Assembly (NCBI GenBank): GCA_012515455.1
Contig: JAAYYJ010000009.1
Span: 1 to 26,468, forward strand
Origin: Oligosphaeraceae bacterium
GTDB lineage: Bacteria; Verrucomicrobiota; Lentisphaeria; Oligosphaerales; Oligosphaeraceae
Length of the DNA stretch: 26,468 nucleotides
Reading direction: 5' to 3'
Below the pieces are notes generated by a model that made no database searches, had not been told where the DNA came from, and worked only from the letters and a program-made list of their open reading frames with translations. Each line of letters begins with the position of its first letter. Position 1 is the first letter of the stretch. Shown one piece after another: positions 14,792-22,487 of the stretch. Made by a program: the position numbers and the translations under genes.

Positions 14792-15469
14792 TTAGCGGTT
14801 GCCGAAGATGGCCGAACCGATGCGCACGATGGTGGCTCCCTCGGCAATGGCGAGGGGGAATTCCCCGGACATGCCCATGGACAATTCCGGCAGCGGGCAG
14901 CCGGTGTAAGCGGACACTTTGTCCCGCAGCTGCCGCAATCCGGCGAAGATTTTCCCCAGTTCGGCCGGTGCGGCCGCCAGGGGCGCGACCGTCATCAAGC
15001 CCTGGCAGCGGGCCTGACCGTCCCGGGCCGCCAGAACCACCTCTTCGACCGCTTCGGGAGACAGCCCGAATTTGCTGGCCTCCCCGGAGATATTCACCTC
15101 CAGCAGAATCGTCGGTCGGCATTGCAGCTCTGTGGCAAGGTCATTGATCCGGCGCAGCAGCGCCAGAGAGTCCACCGCCTGGATGCAGGCGGCATACTGC
15201 AGTGCTGCCCGAACTTTATTACTCTGCAGGTGTCCAATTAAATGCCATTGGCAATCCGCCGGCGCCTGAGGGGCCTTCGCCGCCAGCTCCTGCACCCGGT
15301 TTTCGCCGAAGAGCAGCTGTCCGGCGGCGTGCGCCTGCAGCACGCATTCGAGCGGGAAAGTCTTGCTCACTGCCAGCAGCTTAACCGCCTCGACGGGACG
15401 GCCGGAACGCCTGCAGGCTTGGCTGATTTGATCCAGAACGGAGAGTAAATTAACGCCAATGCGGTCCAT
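14792..15469 (-). CDS. yggS: YggS/PLPBP-family pyridoxal phosphate homeostasis protein
   Basis: A 225-residue alanine-racemase-like TIM barrel without the second domain. PLP is bound by Lys36 in AVSKTFP, the same number as in E. coli YggS. Other landmarks are FGENRVQEL, HLIGHLQSNKV (76-86) and the C-terminal LSMGMSGEFPLAIAEGATIVRIGSAIFG. The family has no proven enzyme activity and controls PLP and amino-acid balance. It is the first gene of the leftward operon. Its ATG at 15467-15469 is preceded by AAGGG about 10 bases upstream. The 45-bp dyad element starts 34 bases further, so that element may control the operon. Confidence 0.93.
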   Translation of the reverse strand: MDRIGVNLLSVLDQISQACRRSGRPVEAVKLLAVSKTFPLECVLQAHAAGQLLFGENRVQELAAKAPQAPADCQWHLIGHLQSNKVRAALQYAACIQAVDSLALLRRINDLATELQCRPTILLEVNISGEASKFGLSPEAVEEVVLAARDGQARCQGLMTVAPLAAAPAELGKIFAGLRQLRDKVSAYTGCPLPELSMGMSGEFPLAIAEGATIVRIGSAIFGNR

Positions 15470-15502
15470 TTTCCAGCCCTTTTATGGATGTTAATGAAAA
15501 TG

Positions 15503-15547
15503 GCATTATGTTATGCACGGTGTCGTACAACCTGCATAAGATAATGC
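15503..15547. promoter_or_regulatory. 45-bp dyad-symmetric element in the yggS/DUF721 divergent promoter region
   Basis: The arms GCATTATGTTATGCA (15503-15517) and TGCATAAGATAATGC (15533-15547) are inverted copies with one mismatch in 15. Counting the inner spacer, the two 22-base halves around base 15525 match at 18 of 22 positions. Each arm is itself quasi-palindromic (GCAT...ATGC), and the arm centres (15510 and 15540) are 30 bases apart, about three helical turns. This fits paired operators for a cooperatively binding regulator. AT-rich -10-like words (GATAAT at 15540-15545) overlap it. A hairpin in a leader RNA is the other option. The symmetry is certain; the function is inferred. Confidence 0.6.
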
Positions 15548-15565
15548 TCGAACAGCATTTTGGAA

Positions 15566-16039
15566 ATGGCGGACGCGAAAAAATCAGATTCTTTGCCGGA
15601 CTGGCTGAGCCGCCAGGACCGGGGGCGATACACCGGTGAATACCGCGGCCCCAGCCCGCGTGAGGCACGCCGGGAACTGGCCCTGGCTGACTGGCTCGGC
15701 CCCGAGCGCACCCATGACGTCATCGCCTCCCTGCGCCCGCCCCCCCAGCAGGTGTCCAGCTTGGTTGAGCAGATGATGGCGAAATTTCCCCGCCAGGACA
15801 TCTACTGGCTGGAACGGCTGCGCGAAGCCTGGCCCCAGCTGCTGGGGGAGATGAATGCCCGCCAAAGCCGGCCGCTGTCTCTCCAGAACGGCACCCTGAT
15901 CATTGAGGTCAGCAACCCGACTTGGCGCTTCGTACTGGAGCGGCAGCAGAAAATTAAAATCAAGGACATCCTGCAGGATTTCCTCCAGCAGGAGTTGCGG
16001 TCGTTGCGGTTTGTGGCTCCGGGGCGTTTTTCCTCCTGA
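15566..16039 (+). CDS. DUF721 protein, DciA-like helicase-loader domain
   Basis: A 157-residue protein whose second half (about 83-150) matches DUF721: a Trp-rich start (LREAWPQLLG), then LIIEVSNPTWRFVL (111-124) and a charged helix ending in RSLRFV. In bacteria without DnaC or DnaI, a DUF721 protein (DciA) assists loading of the replicative helicase DnaB. The first 80 residues are polar, rich in Arg and Pro, and probably disordered. I chose the ATG at 15566-15568 over a TTG at 15560. There is no ribosome binding site, and the start is only about 20 bases after a -10-like element, giving a very short leader. It is 58 bases ahead of prc on the same strand. A role outside replication cannot be excluded. 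Confidence 0.75.
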   Translation: MADAKKSDSLPDWLSRQDRGRYTGEYRGPSPREARRELALADWLGPERTHDVIASLRPPPQQVSSLVEQMMAKFPRQDIYWLERLREAWPQLLGEMNARQSRPLSLQNGTLIIEVSNPTWRFVLERQQKIKIKDILQDFLQQELRSLRFVAPGRFSS

Positions 16040-16097
16040 GCGGTCCCTGAGAATCAGCTGCGGCCCTCCGGCAGCAGCGGCAAAGAGCAAATTATCT

Positions 16098-18425
16098 ATG
16101 TTCAAGAATACATCCTTCCCCCGCCTTCTGTTGCTTACCTTCCTGCTATCTGGGCTTGCTCAGCCGTTGTTTCCGGCCGAGCAGCTCTCGGACAACGTGG
16201 AGCAGATGCTGTCCCTGGAAGCGGTGTTGCAGCGTCCGACCCTGCGGGAGAAATTGATTGCCAAGCGGGTTGTGGAAGTGCTTTTGAACAACCACTACCA
16301 GAAGCTGCAGATGACTCCGGAACTTTCGGCCCAATGGTACGCCAATTATTTCCGCTTCCTGGATTTTGACCGGACGTTTTTCCTGGCGTCTGACTTGGAG
16401 GAGTTCAAAAGCTATGAAACAGTGCTCTGGGACCGCCGCACCCGCACCGCGAACCTGGAGTTCGCCTTCACGGTCTACCAGCGTTTTCTGGAACGGGTAC
16501 ACGAATGGGCAGTCTTCTCCATCGCCTGCCTGGAACAGCCGCATGATTTCACAACCGAGGAATATATCATCTTTTCCACCGACAGCCGGCAGTGGGCCAA
16601 AAGCCGCGAGGAACTACAGGATCACTGGCGCAAACAAGTGAAAAACTTGCTGCTGCTGGAACAAATCCGCCTCGCAGAAGAGGCGGAGCAGGCCACCCCC
16701 ACCGCCGCTGAGCCTGCCGCCGCCGCCGTTGCTGAGCCGGCCACTGCCGCTGCTGAGCCTGCCGCCGCTGCCGCTGAGCCGGCCGCCGCCGCCGCTGCTG
16801 CCCGCAACGGTCAGCCGACCGCGTCGGGAACCGCCCGGGCGGAAGAGCCCATTATTCTGCGGCAGAAAAAGAATTACGCCCGGGCTTATAAACGCCGCCT
16901 GGAACTCGAACCGATTCAAATCGTGGAAATGTTCACCAGCTCTTTTGCTCAGCTGTTCGACCCGCATTCGACTTATATGGCCCCCAGCACCAAAGAGGAT
17001 TTTGATATCGATATGAGCCTCTCCCTGCAGGGTATTGGCGCCTCACTGACCACCGCCGGCGCATATACCCAAGTCGCCCATATCATCCCCGGCGGTCCAG
17101 CGGAGAAAAGCGGTCTGCTGAAGAGCGGCGACCGCATCACCGCAGTGGCCCAGGATGGCGAGGAGCCGGTGGATATCCTGGACATGCCCCTGCAGCAGGT
17201 CGTCAGCAAAATCCGCGGTCCCAAAGGCACTGTCGTGCATTTGACCATACTGCCCGAGGGCAGTTCCACCACCCAGGTGATCAGCCTCACCCGGGACGAA
17301 ATTAAATTGACCGACCAGGAAGCACAGTCTGAATGCCGGGAAATCAGTACCCCGCACGGCCGCAAGGCCAGGGTGCAGATAATCTACCTGCCGACCTTCT
17401 ACAGCGATTTCAACGGCAAGTTCAACCAAAAAGAGGACTTCACCAGCTCGGCCCGGGATGTACAGAAACTCCTGCAGCAGGCCCAAGAGCAGGGCCCCCT
17501 CGACGCAGTGGTGCTGGACTTGCGCGGCAACGGCGGCGGCAGCCTGCAGGAAGCCGTCGATCTGGCCGGACTGTTCCTGCAGGGCGGCCCGGTGGTGCAG
17601 GTGCGCTATTACCGCGGCCAGATTGAAAAAATGCGCGATCCTCTGCCCGAGGCGATTTACCGCGGCCCCCTGGTAGTGTTGGTGGACAAATTCAGCGCCT
17701 CTGCTTCGGAAATTGTGGCGGCCTGCCTGCAGGACTGCGGGCGGGCCCTGGTTTTGGGTGACAAATCGACTCATGGCAAAGGCACTGTGCAGACCTTGTA
17801 CGATCTGGACCGCGACCCGCAAATTCAAGGCGCGGCCACCATTCTGAACCGCGCTCCGACCGGATCCTTGAAGATTACCATCGGCAAGTTCTACCGCATC
17901 AACGGCAGTTCCACCCAGGTTCGCGGCGTTACTCCTGACATCATCTTCCCGGCTTTCAGTGATTACATGGAAGTGGGCGAAGAACGCCTGCCCCACGTGA
18001 TGCCCTGGGATGTAATCTCCCCGACCCGCTTCAGTACCGACCCGGCACTGGTCGCGCAACTGCCCGCCTGGAAGCAGTTTGCTGCAAAATATCTGGCCGA
18101 GTCGAAGGACTTCCAGGAATATCTGCAGGACCTGGCGTTTTTCGGCAAACTGCGGGAGCAGAAGCAAATTCCTCTGAATATTACTGCCCGCAGGGAATAC
18201 ATCAAGCAGGAGAAAGCCGCCGGCGAGATGTTCCGCAAGTTCCATGCCCAGCGCCGGCAGGCCCGCAAGCTTCGGGGCGCCGCTGATGATCAAAACCAGC
18301 CCGATCCTGCACCAGGCAAGACTCAGGATCTGGTCTTGGAGGCCACCCTGGCCATCCTGGGTGAGCTGCACCAGCCCCAGCCGCTCGCAGTCTCGCCAGC
18401 ACAAACCACCCCCAACCACAAGTGA
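16098..18425 (+). CDS. prc: Tail-specific protease (C-terminal processing peptidase S41A)
   Basis: A 775-residue periplasmic protease. Residues 1-27 form a signal peptide (basic start, LLLLTFLLSG core, cleavage near FPA-EQ). An N-terminal helical domain is followed by a PDZ domain (about 307-395) and the S41 catalytic core. The Ser535/Lys561 dyad lies in FSASASEIV and HGKGTVQ, with one more residue between them than in E. coli Prc. A C-terminal helical region (DUF3340-like) runs from about 640. Prc trims or degrades proteins by their C-termini and affects peptidoglycan hydrolases and lipoproteins. An Ala/Pro/Glu-rich insert (200-235) interrupts the N-terminal domain. The ATG at 16098 has a weak AAAGAG site. 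An upstream open frame to 15903 lacks support because it would cover the DUF721 gene. The stop overlaps the next start (TGATG). Confidence 0.93.
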   Translation: MFKNTSFPRLLLLTFLLSGLAQPLFPAEQLSDNVEQMLSLEAVLQRPTLREKLIAKRVVEVLLNNHYQKLQMTPELSAQWYANYFRFLDFDRTFFLASDLEEFKSYETVLWDRRTRTANLEFAFTVYQRFLERVHEWAVFSIACLEQPHDFTTEEYIIFSTDSRQWAKSREELQDHWRKQVKNLLLLEQIRLAEEAEQATPTAAEPAAAAVAEPATAAAEPAAAAAEPAAAAAAARNGQPTASGTARAEEPIILRQKKNYARAYKRRLELEPIQIVEMFTSSFAQLFDPHSTYMAPSTKEDFDIDMSLSLQGIGASLTTAGAYTQVAHIIPGGPAEKSGLLKSGDRITAVAQDGEEPVDILDMPLQQVVSKIRGPKGTVVHLTILPEGSSTTQVISLTRDEIKLTDQEAQSECREISTPHGRKARVQIIYLPTFYSDFNGKFNQKEDFTSSARDVQKLLQQAQEQGPLDAVVLDLRGNGGGSLQEAVDLAGLFLQGGPVVQVRYYRGQIEKMRDPLPEAIYRGPLVVLVDKFSASASEIVAACLQDCGRALVLGDKSTHGKGTVQTLYDLDRDPQIQGAATILNRAPTGSLKITIGKFYRINGSSTQVRGVTPDIIFPAFSDYMEVGEERLPHVMPWDVISPTRFSTDPALVAQLPAWKQFAAKYLAESKDFQEYLQDLAFFGKLREQKQIPLNITARREYIKQEKAAGEMFRKFHAQRRQARKLRGAADDQNQPDPAPGKTQDLVLEATLAILGELHQPQPLAVSPAQTTPNHK
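16695..16802 (+). repeat. Ala/Pro/Glu-rich low-complexity repeat inside prc
   Basis: About 36 codons encode repeats of an A-E-P-A-A-A-A pattern, with AEP at four places among alanine runs. The DNA repeats GCT GAG CC[TG] GCC units with synonymous variation (GCC, GCT), so slippage or unequal crossing-over is likely. It sits between a helix ending LAEEAEQ and the conserved segment leading to FDPHSTYM. It probably forms a flexible linker or an extended helix in the periplasm, and its length may vary between strains. Confidence 0.75.
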
Positions 18426-19453
18426 TGCACAAGATGACAAAATTAACAGAGCAGTTTTATCAGCGCGGCAATCAATTTCTGGGTTGTCGGTATCCGTTCC
18501 TGTGCGGTGCCATGACCTGGATCAGCGAGCCCGGCCTGGTGGCCGCGGTCTGCAATGCCGGCGGTTTCGCCAGTCTGGCAGGAGGGAACCTCCCCCCGGA
18601 CCAGCTGGCGGCCGCAATTGAGCAGACCCGCCAGCTCACCAAACAGCCCTTCGGCGTCAATCTCATCACCATCGCTCCGGCATACCAGGACCAGATCAAG
18701 ATGCTGCGGGACAACCCGGTCGCGGTGGTCATCTTCGCCGGCAATTTCCCCAAAGACACCGAAATGGCCATGATCAAAGAAACCGGTGCCAAGGTGATCT
18801 GCTTCGCTTCCACCGAATCGATTGCCAAACGCATGTACCGTTATGGCGCCGATGCCTTGATTCTGGAAGGCACCGAGTCCGGCGGCCATATCGGCCATGT
18901 CAGCCTGACGGTACTGCTCCAGCAGGTGCTCTTTCATTTCGATGCCATTCCGCTTTTCGTCGCCGGCGGCATCGCCACCGGCAAGATGAGCGCGCATCTG
19001 CTGCTGATGGGCGCGGCGGGAATCCAGATGGGCACCCGCTTCGCGGTCTCCAAGGAGAGCTGCGCCCACCCGGCTTTCAAGGACGCGATGCTGCGGGCGG
19101 ATGCCCGTGACGCAGTCTCCACCAGCCAGTTCGATCCCCGCCTGCCGGTGGTCTCCGTGCGGGCACTGAAAAATGAAGGGCTGCGGCGCTTCGGTCAATT
19201 GCAGTACGATCTGATCGGCCTGCTGAACCAGGGGCAGATCAGTCTCAAGGACGCTCAGGCGCAGGTCGAGCATTTCTGGGTCGGCGCACTGCGCCGGGCA
19301 GTACAGGATGGTGATATCGAAAACGGCTCGATCATGTCCGGGCAGTCAGTCGGGCTAGTCAACAAAATCCAGTCGGTGCAGGAAATTATCGGCGAGCTCG
19401 ATCAGGAAATCGAAACCGAGCTGCAGCGCGTAAAAAAAACGTTCTGCCCATGA
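18425..19453 (+). CDS. fabK: FabK-type enoyl-ACP reductase / nitronate monooxygenase-family flavoprotein
   Basis: A 342-residue FMN TIM-barrel protein. Landmarks are YPFLCGAMTWISEPGLVAAV at the start, EGTESGGHIGHVS (148-160) with His155, AGGIATG (180-186), GAAGIQMGTRF (197-207), and a C-terminal GALRRAVQDGDIENGSIMSG. That last run parallels the FabK segment ending in a GS-x-M-[AS]-GQ pattern. FabK reduces enoyl-ACP in the last step of fatty-acid elongation. Nitronate monooxygenases share the fold, so the exact reaction is not settled. The C-terminal match favours FabK. The ATG at 18425 overlaps the prc stop as TGATG and has no ribosome binding site, so it should be translated by re-initiation after prc. 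A stem-loop follows the stop. Confidence 0.72.
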   Translation: MHKMTKLTEQFYQRGNQFLGCRYPFLCGAMTWISEPGLVAAVCNAGGFASLAGGNLPPDQLAAAIEQTRQLTKQPFGVNLITIAPAYQDQIKMLRDNPVAVVIFAGNFPKDTEMAMIKETGAKVICFASTESIAKRMYRYGADALILEGTESGGHIGHVSLTVLLQQVLFHFDAIPLFVAGGIATGKMSAHLLLMGAAGIQMGTRFAVSKESCAHPAFKDAMLRADARDAVSTSQFDPRLPVVSVRALKNEGLRRFGQLQYDLIGLLNQGQISLKDAQAQVEHFWVGALRRAVQDGDIENGSIMSGQSVGLVNKIQSVQEIIGELDQEIETELQRVKKTFCP

Positions 19454-19459
19454 TTCCTT

Positions 19460-19494
19460 CGCGGTGTCGGCCCGGCAGCTGCACCGGCACCGCG
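19460..19494 (+). terminator. Strong stem-loop after the FabK-type gene, possible terminator
   Basis: CGCGGTGTCGG (19460-19470) pairs with CCGGCACCGCG (19484-19494) in an 11-base stem with one G-T pair and a 13-base loop, 6 bases past the stop codon. No T run follows, so it is not a standard intrinsic terminator. It may stabilise the 3' end of the DUF721-prc-fabK transcript or act with Rho. Confidence 0.45.
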
Positions 19495-19576
19495 AGCTAA
19501 TGTGTGTCCGGGCCGTGCCTTTTCGGCAAAAAGCATTATATTATAGGCTTTTAAGGCCTTTGTTGGAGTCACAGAT

Positions 19577-21208
19577 ATGCTGCACGAGTTGGCAGGCAGA
19601 AGTATCCCCAAGGGGATGCTATGCAATATTCCCCGCCTGATATCCCAGTATTATCTGGGACAGCCTGATCCGCGTGAGCCGCGGCAGAGAGTCGCGTTCG
19701 GGACTTCCGGACATCGCGGCTCGGCCCTGGAGCTGAGCTTCAATGAGGCACATGTCCTGGCCATCATCCAGGCGATCTGCAATTACCGCCGTGGCCACGA
19801 CATCGGCGGCCCGCTTTTCCTCGGTCAGGACACCCATGCGCTGTCGGAGGCGGCCCACAGCAGCGCCATCGAGGTCCTGGCCGCCAATGCCGTCCCCACT
19901 TACATCGCCCAGGGCGGTGAATTCACCCCCACGCCGGTGCTCTCGCATGCCCTGATCGGCTATAACCGCAACCCCAGCCGCGGACTGGCTGACGGTGTGT
20001 TGCTCACGCCCTCGCACAATCCTCCTGCTGACGGCGGCATCAAGTACAATTGCCCGCATGGCGGCCCGGCCGGCCCCGAGGTCAGCGCCTGGATTGCCGC
20101 TGAGGCCAACCGCATCCTGGCCGGTCGCAACCGGGAGGTCAAGCGCCTGAATCTGGCCCGGGCCCGGTGTTCCAGTCTGATCCAGGAATACGATTACCGT
20201 ACGCCGTATATTGCTGATCTGGAGAATGTAATCGATATGGAGGCCATCCGTTCCTCCGGGCTTCGCCTCGGCGCGGATGCTCTGGGCGGTTCAGGACTGG
20301 GATACTGGCTGCCGCTGGCCGAGCATTACGGCCTGGACCTGACTTTGCTGCACGGGGAATACGACCCGGCTTTCAGTTTTATGCCTCTTGACCACAACGG
20401 CAAGGTCCGCATGGATTGTTCTTCGCCTCAGGCCATGGGGGGGCTGGTAAAGCTCAAGCATTCCTACGACATCGCTTTTGGCAACGACCCGGATTTTGAT
20501 CGTCATGGGATCGTGACTCCCAGTCAGGGGTTGCTGAATCCGAACCATTTTCTGGCCGTGGCGGTCGATTATTTATTTACCCGCCGCCGGTCTTGGCCCG
20601 GGTCTCTGGCCATTGGCAAGACCATTGTCAGCAGCACGATGCTGGATGCAGTCGCGGCGGCTCTGCCGCGGCCTCTGCTGGAAGTCCCGGTCGGCTTCAA
20701 GTGGTTCGTGCCGGGACTGGCCGCTGGGACGCTCGGATTCGCCGGCGAAGAAAGCGCCGGGGCGAGTTTCCTGCGCCGGGACGGCAGGACCTGGACCACT
20801 GACAAGGACGGCTTCATCATGTCATTGCTGGCCGCCGAAATTACTGCGGTCACCGGCCGGGACCCCGGCCTGGCCTACCGCACCCTGGAAGAAAGACACG
20901 GCCGGCGCTGGTATGCGCGCCAGGACCGCCCCTGCGGAGTGGAGCAGAAGCAGGCCCTGAGTGCGCTCAGCCCTGAGGCCATCACCGTCCAGGAGATCGC
21001 CGGCCGGCCCATTCTGGCTAAGCAGGTGACTGCCCCCGGTAACCAGGCCGCCATCGGAGGCTTGAAAGTCATTACTGGCGCCGGATGGTTCGCCATCCGG
21101 CCCTCGGGGACCGAAAACATCAGCAAAATCTATGCTGAGAGTGCCCAAAGTGCAGCGCACCTGAAGGAATTGCTGGTCGCGGCGGAACAATTTTTACTGT
21201 CTTTGTAA
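19577..21208 (+). CDS. pgm: Phosphoglucomutase, alpha-D-glucose phosphate specific
   Basis: A 543-residue enzyme that aligns along nearly its full length, as I recall the sequence, with E. coli Pgm (546 residues). It interconverts glucose-1-phosphate and glucose-6-phosphate. The phosphoserine loop TPSHNPP (144-150) carries the catalytic Ser146. The metal loop is DPDFDRHG (304-311), the sugar-binding loop GEESAGASF (390-398), and the phosphate-binding RPSGTE lies near 516. GGAG at 19565-19568 is 8 bases before the ATG at 19577. An AT-rich patch TATATTATA (19537-19545) may be its -10 region. It leads a same-strand group with a Gfo/Idh oxidoreductase and glgP, so it is well placed to process glucose-1-phosphate released from glycogen. 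Confidence 0.95.
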   Translation: MLHELAGRSIPKGMLCNIPRLISQYYLGQPDPREPRQRVAFGTSGHRGSALELSFNEAHVLAIIQAICNYRRGHDIGGPLFLGQDTHALSEAAHSSAIEVLAANAVPTYIAQGGEFTPTPVLSHALIGYNRNPSRGLADGVLLTPSHNPPADGGIKYNCPHGGPAGPEVSAWIAAEANRILAGRNREVKRLNLARARCSSLIQEYDYRTPYIADLENVIDMEAIRSSGLRLGADALGGSGLGYWLPLAEHYGLDLTLLHGEYDPAFSFMPLDHNGKVRMDCSSPQAMGGLVKLKHSYDIAFGNDPDFDRHGIVTPSQGLLNPNHFLAVAVDYLFTRRRSWPGSLAIGKTIVSSTMLDAVAAALPRPLLEVPVGFKWFVPGLAAGTLGFAGEESAGASFLRRDGRTWTTDKDGFIMSLLAAEITAVTGRDPGLAYRTLEERHGRRWYARQDRPCGVEQKQALSALSPEAITVQEIAGRPILAKQVTAPGNQAAIGGLKVITGAGWFAIRPSGTENISKIYAESAQSAAHLKELLVAAEQFLLSL

Positions 21209-21276
21209 GTGTCAGGAACAACCGGCCGCCCGCCCAACCAAGCCCCGGGACTGGCGCCACAACCGAGGGAATTAAG

Positions 21277-22449
21277 ATGCGTGATGGTAAACTGGTAGCC
21301 GGAGTCATCGGTTGCGGAGCATTCTCCTGGACCCAGGATTTCCTGAATCTGAACGCGAACCCGCATTGCTTCTGCAAATATTGCTGTGATGTCTCCGAAG
21401 ACCGGGCCCGAGCCACCGCAGAAAAATTCTCCATTCCGGCAATCAGCACCGATTTCATGGCCCTGGTCAATGACCCCGAGGTGGATTTGCTGAAGATCAG
21501 CACCAGCCATGACGCGCACTGGCCGATTATTGCCGCAGCGGCCGAAAAGGGCAAGCATATCTTCTGTGAAAAGCCGATGGCCCTGGAAGAGACCGAGGCG
21601 ATGTCCATCATCCGGGCGGTACGACGCAACGGCATTCATTTTTGCGTGGACATGAACCGCCGGATGGCCCCCTCGATGCAGGCACTCAAGCTCGCCTGGC
21701 AGGAACAATGCCGGCAGCCCCGCCATCAGCCTTGGCGCTTTATCGAACAGGAGCGTCCACAGCTGGCGGAAGAGAAGCTGACCCACTTTCTGATGAACAT
21801 CCAGGACGAGAGCAGCTCGTATCGCCCCATACACCTGGACCCCTTCCACGGCGGCGGGGAAATCCTGGGCGAGACCACCCACTGGCTCGACCTGGCCTGC
21901 TGGTTCTTCGCACCGCAAAAACCCTGCGAAATCCTCGCCTGGGGCTCGCCCCGGCTCAGTCACGGCATCAATCTGAAGTTTGCCTCCGGTGACAGCGCGA
22001 CTATCATTTTCAGCTGCTGCGGTTCTTTCGATTATCCCAAGGAAGCGTATCAGGTCACCAGCAACGCTGCCCTGTTCTGCAATAATTTTTTCGTGGAGAA
22101 CCGCTATTATGGCATTCCCGGAGCGGCCGCGCAGGTCTTCCCGCTGCAATTTGACGGCTATCCGGAGGTCGGTGGCGCCGGCGGCTGGGACGGCTATCTG
22201 GCCAAGGCCGCGGCCCAGCGCGAGGGTTGCCGGAATCTCAAAAGCGCGAGCCAGCCGCTGGTGGTCGACAAGGGTCACCGCCAGATGCTCGACACCTTCG
22301 TGGACTCAATCCTCCACAACCAGCCTTCGCCCTGCGACGAATTAGCCGGCTGGACCGCGGTATACCTCGCCTTGCTGGCCATCAAATCCATCGAATTGCG
22401 TCAGGCAATGCCTGTGCTGCCTCATAAACTCGACCCGCTGTTCGCATAA
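21277..22449 (+). CDS. Gfo/Idh/MocA-family NAD(P)-dependent oxidoreductase
   Basis: A 390-residue protein with an N-terminal Rossmann domain (AGVIGCGAF at 8-16) and the family active-site motif EKP at 98-100, where Lys99 is catalytic. The substrate domain carries GEILGETTHWLDLACWF (194-210), with the His202 and Asp205 pair usual in the family. Members oxidise or reduce sugars, inositols and related diols, so the substrate cannot be told from sequence. A GAGGGA ribosome binding site at 21265-21270 is well spaced for the ATG at 21277. It lies 68 bases after pgm and 38 before glgP. The close packing suggests the same transcript, but a glycogen role is not established for this family. Confidence 0.85.
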   Translation: MRDGKLVAGVIGCGAFSWTQDFLNLNANPHCFCKYCCDVSEDRARATAEKFSIPAISTDFMALVNDPEVDLLKISTSHDAHWPIIAAAAEKGKHIFCEKPMALEETEAMSIIRAVRRNGIHFCVDMNRRMAPSMQALKLAWQEQCRQPRHQPWRFIEQERPQLAEEKLTHFLMNIQDESSSYRPIHLDPFHGGGEILGETTHWLDLACWFFAPQKPCEILAWGSPRLSHGINLKFASGDSATIIFSCCGSFDYPKEAYQVTSNAALFCNNFFVENRYYGIPGAAAQVFPLQFDGYPEVGGAGGWDGYLAKAAAQREGCRNLKSASQPLVVDKGHRQMLDTFVDSILHNQPSPCDELAGWTAVYLALLAIKSIELRQAMPVLPHKLDPLFA

Positions 22450-22487
22450 AGCAGCAGAACCGCCAAGAGCATAAATCAGTACCACCC

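Noticed and set aside
15903..16097. Upstream extension of the prc frame
   Set aside because: It overlaps the DUF721 gene out of frame and would bury the clear signal peptide that starts at 16098.
17043..18440. A 465-codon minus-strand open frame opposite prc
   Set aside because: It is antisense to the catalytic core of prc and has no start signal or motif.
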